From contig NC_045146.1 of assembly GCF_008831285.2 (NCBI RefSeq), positions 24,569,703 to 24,633,702 on the forward strand: a stretch of DNA of 64,000 nt. The letters run 5' to 3'. A model generated the notes under the pieces. It ran no database searches. It was not told the origin of the DNA and worked only from the letters and a program-made list of their open reading frames with translations. Source of the stretch: Nymphaea colorata. Taxonomy: Eukaryota; Streptophyta; Magnoliopsida; Nymphaeales; Nymphaeaceae. Positions 1 to 13,487 of this stretch are shown here, piece by piece (the first letter of the stretch is position 1; the number at the start of each line of letters is the position of its first letter). The position numbers and the translations under genes were made by a program.

Positions 1-1047
1 AACCCCCTTGTTTTGAAATGGTGATTGTTGTGTTTAGTCTGGATGTGATATGCTCTATATTAGTGCACGTATTATCGATTTTGTTTTGGTGCCATTAAAT
101 TAAGATTTAAAATGGTTGAATTATTCTGTTTGGGAAACCGAGCCTGAGGGCGGTTTCTGAGAGGGGTATTAGACAAGGTCTAGTAAGGAGAAACCCTCAC
201 TTTTGAAATTCGAAGGCGAAACGTGGGCTTTGTGCGATGGTTTATGCGAGTGCGAGCTTTCTGTTTTACCCAGTGTTTGGTTTCGTCCCGGGAGGTAGTG
301 GTCACACTCCTCTGGCTGTACTGGAGGGCCCACAGGGTATTGGGCGGCACAAGGGCTCGGGATTCTGTTCTGTTTCTGTTTGGGAGCGAGACTCCTGGTC
401 TCTCCACCCGGGTTCCTAGAGAGACCATGCTGCTGCAGCGGCGATCTGGGATATCTCAGGAGGCTTCACTTCAGGTGCCCTCGATCCGTTGGATCGCCTG
501 GTGAAGAGATGTTCTGTTCTGCCCGTGAGTGCCCACGGGGATTTCTGTTGCTCGGCACGATGACCATGACATTGTCAGAGAACCACGGTTGGAAGCCTAC
601 GAAAATTTGGAGGTTGTGCACACCTCATTCTGTCTTTGGTGATATGATATGTGTTAAGTTTTAGAAAACTTATGGATTGTAGTTTATAAGGCCTTTTTGG
701 AATCGTTATACGAAATTAAACATTATTTTGGGCCATGTTTCATTCATGGCTGGATTTTCTCATACTCAGAGGAATTCTGACCTTTCTTTCTATCTCTACA
801 GGTAGTCCTTGATAGATTTTGGCTTTGGAGTGACGACCTTGGTCTTGTGATGGACGGGCATTGGCATTCTGGACACTGCGTCGGTTTTGGGGACTTGTGT
901 TTATTTTGGTTGTTTGGGTCCATTTGTTTTATTTTAATACGGTGCATTTGTTTATGTTTTGGTCATGACTCAGTGTTGCTTCCGCTATGATTTATGTTAA
1001 TAATAAAAAAAAAAAAAAAAATTGTTGTCAAAAATTGGGTCGTGACA
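1..1047 (+). mobile_element. Probable Ty3/gypsy-type LTR, right part only
   Basis: The stretch ends at 1041-1047 in an ...GGGTCGTGACA terminus, a common end of plant Ty3/gypsy LTRs (whose other end is often TGTCACGACC). An AATAAA-like A-rich tract lies just before it (1001-1020), as expected near the R/U5 boundary. The interior is GC-moderate and has no reading frame I recognise. The left end is outside the window, so a solo LTR cannot be told from the end of a full element. The five bases after the end, GTATT, would be one copy of the target-site duplication. The call rests on the terminal motif and the A-rich tract only. Confidence 0.5.
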
Positions 1048-4000
1048 GTATTTCTGGTTGGTAGTCTCTCTTTCAAGAGGACTCGTGACTTTGTTAAGTT
1101 TCTTTGCCTCGCAATTGAGTTATCGACCCCAAAACTATACATACTAGGAGAATCAGTACTGTGTTCCTTCTGTAACAATACAGGCTTCATAGCGTTTAGG
1201 TATGGTACTGCTTCTCCCATTTGTTTACATAGCAGGACTCCGGTACTCGTTCCCACTGTAATAGTGCAGTCTACTTATACTGGTTCAGTCACTTGTTTAT
1301 GTATTTCTAAGGAACCCTGCTTTTCTCCATGCATTTGGGACTGAAAGAACCAGAAGCAGCTACCAAATGGCTTACGTCCATGGCAACCTACACGGGTTGC
1401 TATCAGTTTCTGAGCTCACGCGGTCTCCGTTCTTCCTGTGAAGAATCGGTGTTGTATTGCTGCCGGACCTGCTTCGGCCTGTTTTTCAGGCGTGCACACT
1501 CAATATCCAGGCGGTCATCTTTCTTCACAGATCTACTACTTGCGTCTGTTTTGTTTAAGCATCGTTGTTACATGTGGAGGCACAAGCTCATTTCTTGCAG
1601 ATCTGAATAATCGGTCGAACCATATTCTTACATTGAATCTGCCGATCAGATTAGATGGTGCAATTAATCATTAACGGGCAATGTGAAACGGATGATAACC
1701 ATTCGTATCCTTGTCAATATATCATCATAAATATACTGGCAAAGGTTATCATGACATACGTGTGTTCCCTATTCTGAGATGTGGAAAAGCACCTGGTGAC
1801 CTAGGTGTCCTGACCGCAACTTGCTGCTAACTATTCTCCATCATAAATACACTCGTGTAAAGCACCTGGCGAGCTTATCAATCTTTGATGCTAACTATTC
1901 TCAAGGCATGATGTACAGCTTATGGAAAAGTTCACCACTGCTGCTCACACTTAGGTGGCTATTCATCGTCAAAGTGGGTGATGCAGATTTTTCATCTCAG
2001 TAAATATGTGGTTTGGCAACTTATTTGTGGGCAGACTTGTGAGATTATCAATAGATTGCTCCAATTCTGGTTCTGATTGGTTTATCTTCTCCACCAACCT
2101 TATATGCTGCTTCCAGTTGGCGCGTCACAAGTGTGAAGGACTCCAAAGGGAGTACCTGTAACTCGTATTTCACAAGCATTCGCTGATGGGTATCTCCATG
2201 ACCAGTAAACTGTGGGTGACTTCACCAGGAAAGCATCTTAATAAGATCTGCCCGGTAACCTGAATGTACCCGTACCCCCATTCATTGCTTATATGGAATA
2301 TACCACCAATGCGTGGGCCTATAGAGATGGCCTAAATTTATTTAAGTAGAACTTTATACACATCTCATTCGCATAGATTCATATCCATTGTTATTGCTTC
2401 CTACTCACTTTGCCTTCACACAAATGTTTCAAGAATTTGAAATGTCTGCAGATTCTTGATTCTAATTCCCGTAGTGCTCCCCTTTTAGGGTTGCCGCTGG
2501 ATCAGATGGCGATCAATTGAAAGAATAAAAAGCTCAACTGTGCAAAAGTATATGCAGGGTCACACCTAACCTGCTTAATGCTCTATATTTCGGGGAGCAA
2601 CGGTGAGATGTCAGTTTAAATTTGAAAGTAATTAAGAATTTCAGTCTGATCGTGGTAGATTCCACAAGCAGACGCATCTAACTATTAGCAATGCTGAATG
2701 CTGTATTGAAACTTCATCACGAACCTGAAGAAGGTTATTATTGCAGATGCACCATAGGAAAACTTCCACGTCATCCGTATCCAGGAAAAATTATGAGGGC
2801 ATCCGCATTCTTTTACAGAAAATGAACTCAATGTTTGTAGAGGCAATCAGAAATCCAGTAATTATTTTGATGCCAAGATAATCAAGCTTCTTTCACAAAC
2901 CTGAATTTCCAAAATGAATCATGTCAAGTTCTGAATGCAGAAATCAAGAACTGATTGCAAGAACCAAATTACAATGGACACTGCTGATACTATTGAAAGC
3001 AGATGACTGTTGAGGACTAAGAGCAACAGGTGGAAGCGATCCAGAGAAGGGTATTGATGATCGCCAAGCCAGAAGCTGGATAGTCAAGTGAAACGAAAAA
3101 TACCATGTCAATATATAGCAATCTTAGTTCTAACCTTATGGAGATTTCTCTGCACTGAGAAAGAAGAGATTGGTTGTGACTATTGAAGTTACCACTCAGT
3201 ATTGGACACAGTATGAAATATAAGGTTTTGCTGCCATTGTTACTCCCATTCTTGTCTACTACTCGGTTGCATTATTTACTCGTTGAATGATTCCTTACAA
3301 ATATGTACATGTCTTATTCTTTTCCAAAAAGTCTCATGATCTCTAGTTCCTTTCTCCGAAGTCTTGAGCGTATCTGGACACGGGTTTCCCTCTGGACCTA
3401 AATTGTGATTCAGATCCTCGATGGTTCGTATGTGACAGGTACGCAACATTTGTGAATCGTGTGGGTTGGGCAAGAATTTACATGTGATCACAGGTAGAAA
3501 CAGGTTTTACCTGTCTAGTTGAGCGGATGAAGGCTGTCAATAATTGATTCATTTATTACATGCATGTCATCCGCTGCATATGCTCTGCAACTGTACGAAC
3601 TTTGGATTCTCATGTTCAATACATGATCTACTGAGAGAATAACCAGAACTTCCAGTTTAGAGCATTCATTTCTTCATAAGCAAATTAAATCCCGTGTATG
3701 GCAGGTGTGAGAGGGAACCTCCCTGCTACGAAGCAATAAATCTCAAAGAAGTTATGTAGTTATGAACATATTATTTCTTGAAATTAAACAGCAAAAGACA
3801 AGCTCTTGAATGGAAAACTTTCTCCATAAATTTTCTTTTATATTCTTAAGGACAAAAGAACTCGAAAACCCATATAACCTTTTCAAGCAACTGGTTGCGT
3901 GGAAGCGCTCAACTTTTTATGAGTGGAAGATTGTTGTAAACTGTATATGAGTGGAAGGTTGGCGATCATCGGAATGTTATCGGATTCCTGTAACTCAAAC

Positions 4001-7000
4001 CGCGTTTTTTCTTCTTTTTTCTTGAAAAGATAGGCCCACCACGTAAAACTGCATAATTCCCTGCGCTTTCCATGGCTAACTAGTAGGGTTGGAGGCAGGT
4101 TCTGATGCGGGGGAAGATCAATCAATAGAATTTACTTTAGAATGACATCCACTATCAGAAAAGAAAAGAAAAAAAATCCTTAAAGCAGATCAGAGAAAAC
4201 CAAAACCATGTTTGGTCACTGTGTTGAGTCGACAATCTCATCAATATAGGTTTCCTATTGTTTTATTATTTTGATGTTTACAACAAATTTAAAATACGAC
4301 CATGATTTTTTAAATACATAAAAAGTAAAAGTGGGCGACACGAGCCGCTTTTTACAACGTTTGTTGGTTTAAGTAGCTAGCAAGCAACCAAGAGAGGGAA
4401 GGAAAGAAAAAAGAAGGGAAAAGGACGCCTGTTTTTTTTGGGGAGTCGTCATTTGTTATCACTTTGACTCACCTTTGACTATCAAAAGATGAACTGTTTC
4501 TTACGCCTTCAATAATAAACCGTATGTAACTTCTACTCCATCTGCCACCCTTTCTTTTGCAGTAATAAAAATATTAGTGATGATAAAAATACACAGCGAG
4601 TTCAGATGGATTGGAGAATCTTGTAAGTTCAATGGATGCCAAACCCTTTTCCAGTGGGTCCTTTTCAATCAATTAATTCCTATCCAAACTTACATTGTCT
4701 GAATAAGCGTAAGTTTGATGGATCCTTTTGGTGCCTTATTTGAACAAGGTTAAACAAATGTAACCTCTGAGAATAAGTTTCCAAATGAAGTGCCAATGAG
4801 ATATTAAACATAAAAGTAGCCACCGACGCACAAGTTGAAGCATGGTGGAAGCAGCATCTCGAGGCACTTAAATTTTGAGGCACTTAAAGTGGATCTCTTA
4901 TACCGAATAAACATGAAAGGTTGGGTAGGAGCTTGGACTTGATGATGGTAGGTTTCCCACATTCACCAAAAGTGTAAAAGTAAAAAATTTTGATCTTCGG
5001 TGGAATCCAAGATGGGGTGCAATTTGTTGTTGGGGCCCAATCTGATCCAAATCCAACTCCCCATGTATTCAGCCCCGATAACTTGGTCAAAGACAGGCAT
5101 GTGCAAAGCTAAGATAAAGCTGTCTTGAACTGTAAAAAGAAAAGAGTAAAACTTGGATTAGTCCATTCCACATGAGATCAGAAGGCATCGAAACGGATGG
5201 GTTCAAACTTATTTGGATCTTCAAAGATCCAAACCTGTTCTTGGTTCTGTTTGTGTACTGTTTGCGTGGAAAAGGAAAATGAGGCGCTCTCATTGTTTTT
5301 GCTGGGGGTTTGCTTGTGCCCCAACAGTGCTTCCAATGGTTAAATTTTTCAAGAACAATTATTCCCTACAAAACTGGCGAGCTATTTATTTATATATTGA
5401 TTTGTTTTATAATAATTGTTCGATATTTTTGCACAGATAATATGCTAAAGAAGAGGCATCATGCAACAAGATAAAAGTGGGAGAGGGCTCTTCCTTTTTT
5501 ACTCGAAACAGCGAAACATAAAGCCACAGCCTTGTCAGTAAGCAAATGTCTAACAAAACAAAAAGCCAGTGCTCTGATATCGACTACCAAAAAGAAAGTT
5601 ACTTCTAGCGAAGAAATATTGAATCTGTCATCCCCAAAATTGCTTGATCCAATTATAGTTGAAGACAAAAAGTTCAATGCTTGGGTTGCAAATCTTGATA
5701 TAAAGCCAGTAGGATCTGCCAAAACTCACTTGTTTAAGGACAAAGGGAAAAAGAAAACGAGAAATCGACCTATGAAGAGGCCATATAATAGTACGAATAT
5801 GCCAACGTCGCTAAACAACTTTTTTTTTTTTTTTTTAATCTCATGATGTTCCATTCTTTTGTTTAAAAAAAAAATTACATGTATTTATAATTCTATAAGA
5901 ATTAGGTTAGAGACGCTTGTCATCTTCATTCTTATTGTAAGAAAAATAAATCTTGTAGAAATGAATCGGTTTTTATTTTACTCACTGCAGGTTTAACTCC
6001 AAGTAAATCTCACATTAAAACTGCAGAATTTGAGTATAAGAAGGACCTCTTAGTGTGGTCCAAGCCTCCAAGGCACACAAAATAAGCTTTCCGGGGTGAG
6101 CACAAGATTAACAATCTATTTACTTGAAAAAGACCCAAAATGGTCCACCGCCTCCTTCCCTCCCCCGAAAACAATTCCCTCTACCTCTGAGTTATGGGAT
6201 GCATCGGGGCCTGAGTGAGGTACAACCATTCAACTTGATTGTCACGATCCTAGCTTTTACAGTCTAGGAAAGTAGTATTCATGGCAATCGACCAATTGAT
6301 ACGCCTTCTATGCACGTGCCTGCCGACTACCTGCGTTTGTTTCAATTTCATTCCTGTTCTAATAAAAGTTTCATTAATTGTGGTTTTATATTTTAGGGTT
6401 GTGAACATAGAACCTAATTTTATTAGACCAAACAGTTCAATCTCCTAAACTTAACATATAATTTTTCTCTTAAATTTTGGAAAAAGTAAAAGGAGAAGCA
6501 AAGTTAAGGTTCTAGCTGAAGGACAGAAGGGACAGTCTAGTCAAAGAAGTAAAACTCATTACATAGAACACTTTCCAGCCTCAAAGTCACGGGCGGGCGA
6601 TACCCCACGAACACGCAGAAATTAAAAGAGAAAGGCATGAATGATTAAGAACTTTTCTTTCTAATAAAGATGGAGACGAAGGGCCACCACTTGTATCAAT
6701 TATTATCATCAAGCATGCTTCAATGAACAATAAGAAACTCACTCTTGCTCCAAATGGAAAATTTCTTATTTCCACTGTTTAATATTAGATTCACATCTGG
6801 TTCAAAGTCTCATAACTAAGCATGCGTCGTTTGCCACAGTGTTGAATTTTTGAACTACTTTTAAGTCGAACATGGATTGAGGTCATCGAGCTTCATGCAA
6901 CCGGAGTTTAGGGGCTAATTTTATTATGCTTTTTAAATTTTTTGTTTTTCTTTGTAATTTTAGTAGTATCGAGGAATGATATGCATAGGTGGTTGGTATG

Positions 7001-8545
7001 ATCGTCGCATTGACGATACATCTTTTAAATTGTAAATGATGGTATGCGCAATACTTAAATTGAATGGTGTACCATAAAACCATCCCGACCAAAAAAATCC
7101 TACTTAGGCTTAAACCAGGCAGGCAGGCCTACTAGGTGAGGCCCATTCACAATGCGGACCAACATACTCCGTTCCGTTGGACACGGCACAGGAAGTTGCA
7201 GATTGGAGCACAAATGGTGGAGGAAGTTTTTTTTTGCTTTTTCTTGGCTTTGAAATGAAGAGAGAGAGAGAGAGAGAGTCTCATCAATTATGCTTCTAAC
7301 ATGGAGCAGCTGCAGTTGCTACTGCCAACAAGAAATGATGCAGATTTATTACTGGGCCGAGCAAATCAGGATCGTTGGAGGTGCCAGGTGGCAATCATCC
7401 GCTGCATGGACCGGTCTCCTTTGGCTCTCCCTCCCTGATATAAATGAAACCATGTAGTGATGTTGCGGGTAGAAAAAGCATCTGGTAAAAATTTTCGTTG
7501 CTTGGCTTTTCTTCATTAAATTAAATGTTTAAGCATTTAGTTCATCCGCTACTCCGCACTTCCGTTTGCGTGTTTCCGGGTTTTTTATTCTGTTTGCAAA
7601 ATTTACATCAATATCTGAACAAATTTGTGTGAGAAATTACTTATATTTCGACATGAATGCGATGTATCAGAATTGTCATCCCAAGTCAAATTTTTTGGAT
7701 GGCATGCAATAAAGTTGCGGTTTTAATGACTGGATTCCGATACGACATGACTTTCTGTTCACATGAATTAAAATCCAAATATTTTATCCAATTCTGGATT
7801 TGGGTAGAAGATGGGCTTCTGAACTTGATGGCAGAAAAGTTGATGGCAGCACTTGAACGAAATGAAGTAAAATTGATTGGGATATGAATGAAGGCGGCAC
7901 TATTTTATAGCAAAAATAACATTGAGATTAATTGATTCAAAGAATCTTTGAACAAAATCTATCAGCATAGTAGCAAAGCAATAAAGTTGTCCTGTGGGCT
8001 TTCTAAAAATAACCAAGGGATTCGAATTTCTACATCTAAAAGCTTTCTTGGTGGTAAAGTTGGCCCATGTTTAAACATGCTTTCCAAGAAAGGGATACAA
8101 ATCTATCTTCTTATCATCGATGATGCTGGCAATTTTTTTTATTAACTGCTTGGGGTCGGCTCTCTTCATTAAAGCATTTATATCAATAACTTAAAGATGT
8201 TGTGTCTTACTGTCCTTCACTTTACTCACAAGTTTTTTTCTCCGAAGCCGATTCAGTCTCTCGATGAGACCGATCCCTTGGGAGAAAACCGATCCTATTG
8301 GCCCTCACCGAAACGATTCGGCCGATTCCATTTCCCGGACCGACCAGCATCAAATAATACCTGATTTATTTCTTAGATCCGAAGACGCCTAAGAATTATT
8401 TAACATTTTTACGAAGCGAAGCGAGCGAGGGAGGGAAAATGGTCTTCCGTGAAACTAGGGCTTGACTGTGGGGTCCACACTCGCAGCCAACTTTACTCTT
8501 CACCCCCAAAATTTCACACTGCTGCTGCTCTCTCACACTCTCCTG
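1048..8545. other. Intergenic stretch, no recognised gene
   Basis: I see no coding region that I can support. Open frames are short and resemble nothing I know. There is an AG microsatellite at 7259-7278 and a TATAAAT-like box near 7439 with no gene after it. A frame at 5459-5722 (-) starts with a normal ATG, but I do not recognise it. Poly-T and poly-A tracts occur at about 5820-5836 and 5864-5873. Confidence 0.5.
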
Positions 8546-8551
8546 TATAAA
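8546..8551 (+). promoter_or_regulatory. TATA box of the subtilase gene
   Basis: TATAAA lies 38 bases before the start codon, in a CT-rich stretch. With the usual spacing of about 30 bases, transcription would start near 8576-8582 and leave a leader of only about 10 bases. An upstream start is therefore also possible. Confidence 0.5.
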
Positions 8552-8588
8552 TCCTCTGCTTCTGCTCCCACTTCCGCCACCGCCGGCC

Positions 8589-10871
8589 ATGTCCCCTCTC
8601 CCGCTTCTCCTCGCCCTCTTCCTCTGTATCGCCGGCGCTTTAGCTTCCGGTGCCGGCCGGAAAACCTTCATCTTCGTGGTAGACCACGAGTCCAAGCCCT
8701 CCGTTTTCCCGACTCATAGCCTCTGGTATGCCTCCGCAGTCTCCGACCCTACCCGCCTCCTCCATGTCTATGACACCGTCGTTCACGGTTTCTCAGCTTC
8801 CGTTTCTGACGAGGAGGCGGCCGCTTTGAGGGACCACCCCTCCGTGCTGGCTTCCTTTGAGGACCAGCCTCGGAGCCTCCACACCACCCGATCGCCGCAG
8901 TTTCTCGGCCTGCGCAACCAGCACGGCCTGTGGTCCGAGTCCGACTATGGCTCCGATGTGATAATAGGAGTGCTCGACACCGGGATCTGGCCGGAGCGCC
9001 GCTCTTTCTCCGACTTCAATCTTGGTCCGGTGCCGGCTCGGTGGCGCGGCGCGTGCGAGGAGGGCCAGGGCTTTACGGCGGCGAACTGCAACCGGAAGGT
9101 CATCGGTGCGCGGTTCTTCTCCAAGGGGTACGAGGCCACCGCTGGAACACTCAACCAGACTGCGGAGTTCCGGTCCCCCAGAGACTCCGATGGTCATGGT
9201 TCGCATACGGCGTCGACTGCGGCAGGACGCTATGTTTTTCAGGCTAATATGTCCGGCTATGCGTCCGGAGTCGCCAAGGGCGTTGCCCCTAAGTCTCGCC
9301 TGGCCGTCTATAAGGTCTGCTGGAAGTCGGGGTGCTTCGACTCTGATATCCTCGCGGCGTTCGATCGAGCTGTTGCCGACGGAGTTGATGTGATATCCGT
9401 TTCCATTGGTGGCGGCTCTGTTCCTTACTACCTCGACTGCATCGCCCTCGGCTCGTTCGCGGCCGCTTCCAAGGGCGTCTTTGTCGCCTCCTCCGCCGGG
9501 AATGAAGGTCCGACCGGAATGTCGGTCACGAACCTCGCCCCTTGGATCACCACCGTCGGGGCCGGGACGATCGATCGGAACTTCCCCGCTGAGGTCAAGC
9601 TCGGGGACGGTCGGACGTTCTCCGGTGTGTCGCTGTACTCGGGCAAGCCCCTGTCCGGGAGCATGTACCCTGTCGTCTACCCGGGCAGCAATGGCGGCCT
9701 CTCTGCGTCGCTCTGTATGGAAGATTCCCTCGATCCCAATGCCGTGCGTGGAAAGATCGTGCTGTGCGACCGGGGAAACAATCCTCGCGTGGCGAAGGGT
9801 CTTGTCGTCAAGAAGGCCGGGGGCGTCGGAATGATACTCGCCAACGGGATTGCCAACGGCGAGGGCCTCGTCGGAGACGCCCACGTCCTTCCGGCGTGCA
9901 CGGTGGGGTCACAGGAGGGAGACGCCATCAAGTCTTACGTCGCGTCGACTCCCAACCCCACCGCCACGCTCTCCTTCGGCGGGACGATTCTCGGGGTGAA
10001 GCCCGCGCCGGTCGTCGCCTCCTTCTCCGCCCGCGGCCCCAACGGGCAGACGCCCGAGATCCTCAAGCCGGATCTCATCGCTCCGGGCGTCAACATCCTC
10101 GCCGCCTGGTCCGACGCCATCGGTCCCACCGGCCTCTCGGGCGACGACCGCCGGACGGAGTTCAACATCCTCTCGGGCACCTCCATGGCCTGCCCGCACG
10201 TCGCGGGGGCAGCCGCGCTGCTGAAGGGCCTGCACCCGAACTGGAGCCCCGCCGCGATCCGATCCGCTCTGATGACCACGGCTCGTATCCAGAACAACCG
10301 GCTCCAGTCCCTCACCGACGAGTCGGGGAGGAAGGCCTCGACGCCATACGATTTCGGAGCGGGCCACGTGGACCTCTCCAGGGCGTTGGATCCCGGGCTG
10401 GTCTACGACATCGGGACCCAGGACTACGTGGGCTTCCTCTGCTCCATCGGGTACGGACCCAGGACGATCCAGGTGATCACCAAGACCCCAGTGAGCTGCC
10501 CCGCCCGGCAGCACCAGCCGGAGGACCTCAACTACCCGTCCTTCGCCGCGGTGCTCGACGTCTCCCGCTCTCCCTCCGCCACCAAGACCTTCGTCCGCAC
10601 CGTCACCAACGTCGGCCCCGCGACGTCTGTCTACTCCGCGAGGGTCAGTCTCTCGGACAACGGCAAGGGCGTCACCGTCTCCGTCCAGCCGGCGAAGCTC
10701 GCGTTCACGGCCGTCAACCAGAAGCTGAGTTACACCGTCTTGGTGACAGCGAACCGCCCGAACCTCTCCCCGGGCGAGTCGGACACGGTCTTCGGCTACG
10801 TGACGTGGTCGGACGGCGGGGTGCACGTCGTCCGGAGCCCCATCGTCGTGTCCAGGATGCAGCCCTTCTAA
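8589..10871 (+). CDS. SBT1.6: Subtilisin-like protease, SBT1.6 (SLP2) type
   Basis: Secreted serine endoprotease of the plant subtilase family (S8), 760 aa in one exon, as is usual for SBT1 genes. Domains in order: signal peptide at about 1-20, I9 inhibitor prodomain at about 26-98 ending before the TTRSP cleavage region, and catalytic domain from about 103. The triad is visible: Asp130 in VLDTGIWPE, His203 in DGHGSHTAST (most relatives have GHGTHT), and Ser532 in GTSMACPHVAG; the oxyanion Asn305 is in SAGNEGP. A PA domain is inserted at about 360-455, and an Fn3-like C-terminal domain covers about 655-757. Overall it follows Arabidopsis SBT1.6 (SLP2) closely, for example in the FPTH, SPQFLGL and SMSVTNLAPW-like blocks. 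The start gives a proper signal peptide and no earlier in-frame ATG competes. Base composition is strongly GC-rich, unlike the other genes here. Known relatives act in the cell wall; the substrate is unknown. Confidence 0.95.
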   Translation: MSPLPLLLALFLCIAGALASGAGRKTFIFVVDHESKPSVFPTHSLWYASAVSDPTRLLHVYDTVVHGFSASVSDEEAAALRDHPSVLASFEDQPRSLHTTRSPQFLGLRNQHGLWSESDYGSDVIIGVLDTGIWPERRSFSDFNLGPVPARWRGACEEGQGFTAANCNRKVIGARFFSKGYEATAGTLNQTAEFRSPRDSDGHGSHTASTAAGRYVFQANMSGYASGVAKGVAPKSRLAVYKVCWKSGCFDSDILAAFDRAVADGVDVISVSIGGGSVPYYLDCIALGSFAAASKGVFVASSAGNEGPTGMSVTNLAPWITTVGAGTIDRNFPAEVKLGDGRTFSGVSLYSGKPLSGSMYPVVYPGSNGGLSASLCMEDSLDPNAVRGKIVLCDRGNNPRVAKGLVVKKAGGVGMILANGIANGEGLVGDAHVLPACTVGSQEGDAIKSYVASTPNPTATLSFGGTILGVKPAPVVASFSARGPNGQTPEILKPDLIAPGVNILAAWSDAIGPTGLSGDDRRTEFNILSGTSMACPHVAGAAALLKGLHPNWSPAAIRSALMTTARIQNNRLQSLTDESGRKASTPYDFGAGHVDLSRALDPGLVYDIGTQDYVGFLCSIGYGPRTIQVITKTPVSCPARQHQPEDLNYPSFAAVLDVSRSPSATKTFVRTVTNVGPATSVYSARVSLSDNGKGVTVSVQPAKLAFTAVNQKLSYTVLVTANRPNLSPGESDTVFGYVTWSDGGVHVVRSPIVVSRMQPF

Positions 10872-13487
10872 AACTAACGCCCCTAGGCTTGCGTGTAGGG
10901 AAGGAACGGAACGCGCGTGTGCTGCTGGTGCGTGCTCGACCCAGTTAGTAGTAAGTACCATTTCGTTGGTAGCAGACACTAACTGACGGAGGGAGGAGGT
11001 GTGGGAGCCCGTGGCTTGACGACAGGGATGGTACCGTGGGGTCCGCGTCCCCTTTCTTCCTTCCGAGAGACAAGGCTTGTGTGTGTGTGTAGGTGTATGC
11101 GTGCTTGCACTGCGTGTAAAATCGTGGTTATAAAAATCTGGTGTGTGTGAAATTGAGAAAAGAGATGTCTTCCCTTTTTTTCTTCTTTGCCTCTTGGAAG
11201 AAGTGTTGTTTTTCTCGAGGGGAGGGGCACACAGGGTGGGTTGGTGCTACTTATCTTCTATCGATAATGGAAAAACTTGTGTACTAAACTGAAAATATAG
11301 GTGTTGAGGAGCGGAAGTCACGAGAATGTAAACCGTCTTACTGTTTTTGTTTTCTTCTCTTTTTGTTTATCGGAACATAGCATGCCTTTTTGGGTTCCAG
11401 ATTGATCAGTGGCTTGAGTTGAATATTTGGGAAGGATGATGCGTCATCGACTAATGATGTTCTACTTTTAGTTAGGGAACGAAGATTACCCTGCCGTCGA
11501 TCGTCTCCAAGACTTACTACTACTCAACTAGGGCGGAACACCGTCTTGTCACGATAATTCTTACGGTGTATAAAGAAAGAGGTGTATATGACAAAAGGTC
11601 TATGTATTTAGTGTCCTAGACTGTGTTTTGTTGTTTCGTGTGGTGGGCAGGCAAGCCTTCCTCCTACCTACGCAGCAGCGTATAGTGAGGTGTCCACAAG
11701 AGAGCTAGCTCATCAATGTTTGATTGATTGATTGATTGATGAGGTTCCCCAATTTGAAGAATAAAAAAAGATGGGCAGCACCGCGACAACTAGATATTTA
11801 GGCGACCCCACCTTTGATTTTTTCAGTCCCCGTTTGGAAAAGCCATGTGAGCTTGTCCTGATTCTTCGTGTTCGTGTTAATTTACCCTTTGTCATGTCAT
11901 GGTCCAACTCCTTTTGATTGAGGGCGTAACGTTCTCGGACGGTGGAGAGAAGACACAAACATGGTCGAGAGTTCGCCAAAAACCACTCCCCGTTTTGAGG
12001 GATGCGACGGGAAGTAAGTAGTGGTGTATTTCAAACACGCCCTAGAAGGGATGGAGAACGGACGAGACACTGCACAGCTGACTTCGGTTTGGTCCACACC
12101 AGCTCCTGAAATCCCTCCGTCAATCTCGTCGGCATCCCACCGACCACGAAACGATTGGTTGGTCCCAGGTGCACTTGAACTGGACTCGATGAGTGAACCC
12201 AGTTCAGGTTCACGAGGATCATGATGCAGACCTTGCCAAACGTTGGCACTTCACGGGCATTTTGCTTGGTTGGTTGGATAGAGAAAAGCTAAAGAAACTC
12301 CATTTAATAATGGGCATGTTTGGATGATGACTCATTAACCATGTTAGAAAAGTTAGCTTGTGCCAACACCAGATTAAAACAGAGGCCATTACTGGACTAA
12401 TCTTTTTCCCTTCCACAACATTGTTTAAGCTAATGCCTTCTCTTTTTTTTCCGGAAAAAAAATATATACACCCAGAAGTCGAAACATCCAGCAAGGCCGA
12501 GATTTTTTTTTTCCTGAAACCTTTATTCCGGGACAAACAAAAAGAAAAATTTACGCATCCATCGCTTTCTTGATCTCGCTTTCGTTCTGCAATGCCGCAA
12601 AAAAGCATGACAAGAACGACGTTCACACATTATTATTTGATACCCAATCCTACTTTTCTTGAGGTTCTTCACTAATTGGGCTCTGTCTGAAAATCTATTG
12701 TAAATTCATTGAAAGCTAGCAACGGACAAGTGCGCAAAATAGTCGTTATCCATAAAAATGATTCTCCTCCGTTTTTCAATTTTGACCATCCACCTTTCAA
12801 GTTTTCCAAATACCCGGCCGTCCTCTCCGTTATGGACCGTTGGCATATTCAATCTTTCTGAGATGCACATGCCTTTTACCTGCTCTAGTTTGACAAATTC
12901 TAGCACGAAATCAAATCCATTGCGAGTTTTATTCTTTTTCCTTACCCTCTGCAATAGCTTGTGAGTTGTGTATATCCATTTTCAGCTATTACGGGTGGGT
13001 GGTATGTTTTCGACTGTAACAGACAAAACAAAACAATGCTTGAGCAAAGATTCAGAATTACCCAGGCTTGGTTTGAGGTTCAAATCTCAAGCCATTAAAA
13101 CCTTGGCCTGGTCTGACACATTAAGTAGTTCATATGTTCTGATTCGAAGTAGTTAGATAGCAGTTAAGAACTTAAGGAAGAATTCAAATCAGCTAACTAC
13201 TGGATGGATGTTGCTGGATGATTAGATATTTAAAAACGGCAACTAAAAGCACTACCCTTTATGAGCATTAGGCAGTGATTGTTCATGGTGATTTTGGTGA
13301 TGGTTCATGGTGCTTTCAGCAATGCGTTTTAAATATTTAGCCATTTGACAACATTGGGCAGTCGGCTTATTTTAATTTTTGGGAACTTAAAAGATTGTTA
13401 GACACATGGATTCATAAAACTGTTTACTTACAATGAATGTGGTTTATGATGCTAAAGAACTGGTCTTAATTAATGTGGTTTTTAACT
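10872..13487. other. Subtilase 3' flank and intergenic DNA
   Basis: The first few hundred bases are probably the subtilase 3' UTR (GT-rich at 11080-11095). A short TGAT/ATTG tandem tract lies at about 11719-11742. No reading frame here resembles a known protein. Confidence 0.4.

Noticed and set aside
8793-10979. Long open frames antisense to, or in other frames of, the subtilase gene (up to 394 codons)
   Set aside because: GC-rich codon composition removes stops in other frames; the products are Arg/Gly-rich with no domain.
13066-13096. tRNA T-arm-like GAGGTTCAAATCTC
   Set aside because: No A-box, anticodon arm or acceptor stem at proper spacing.
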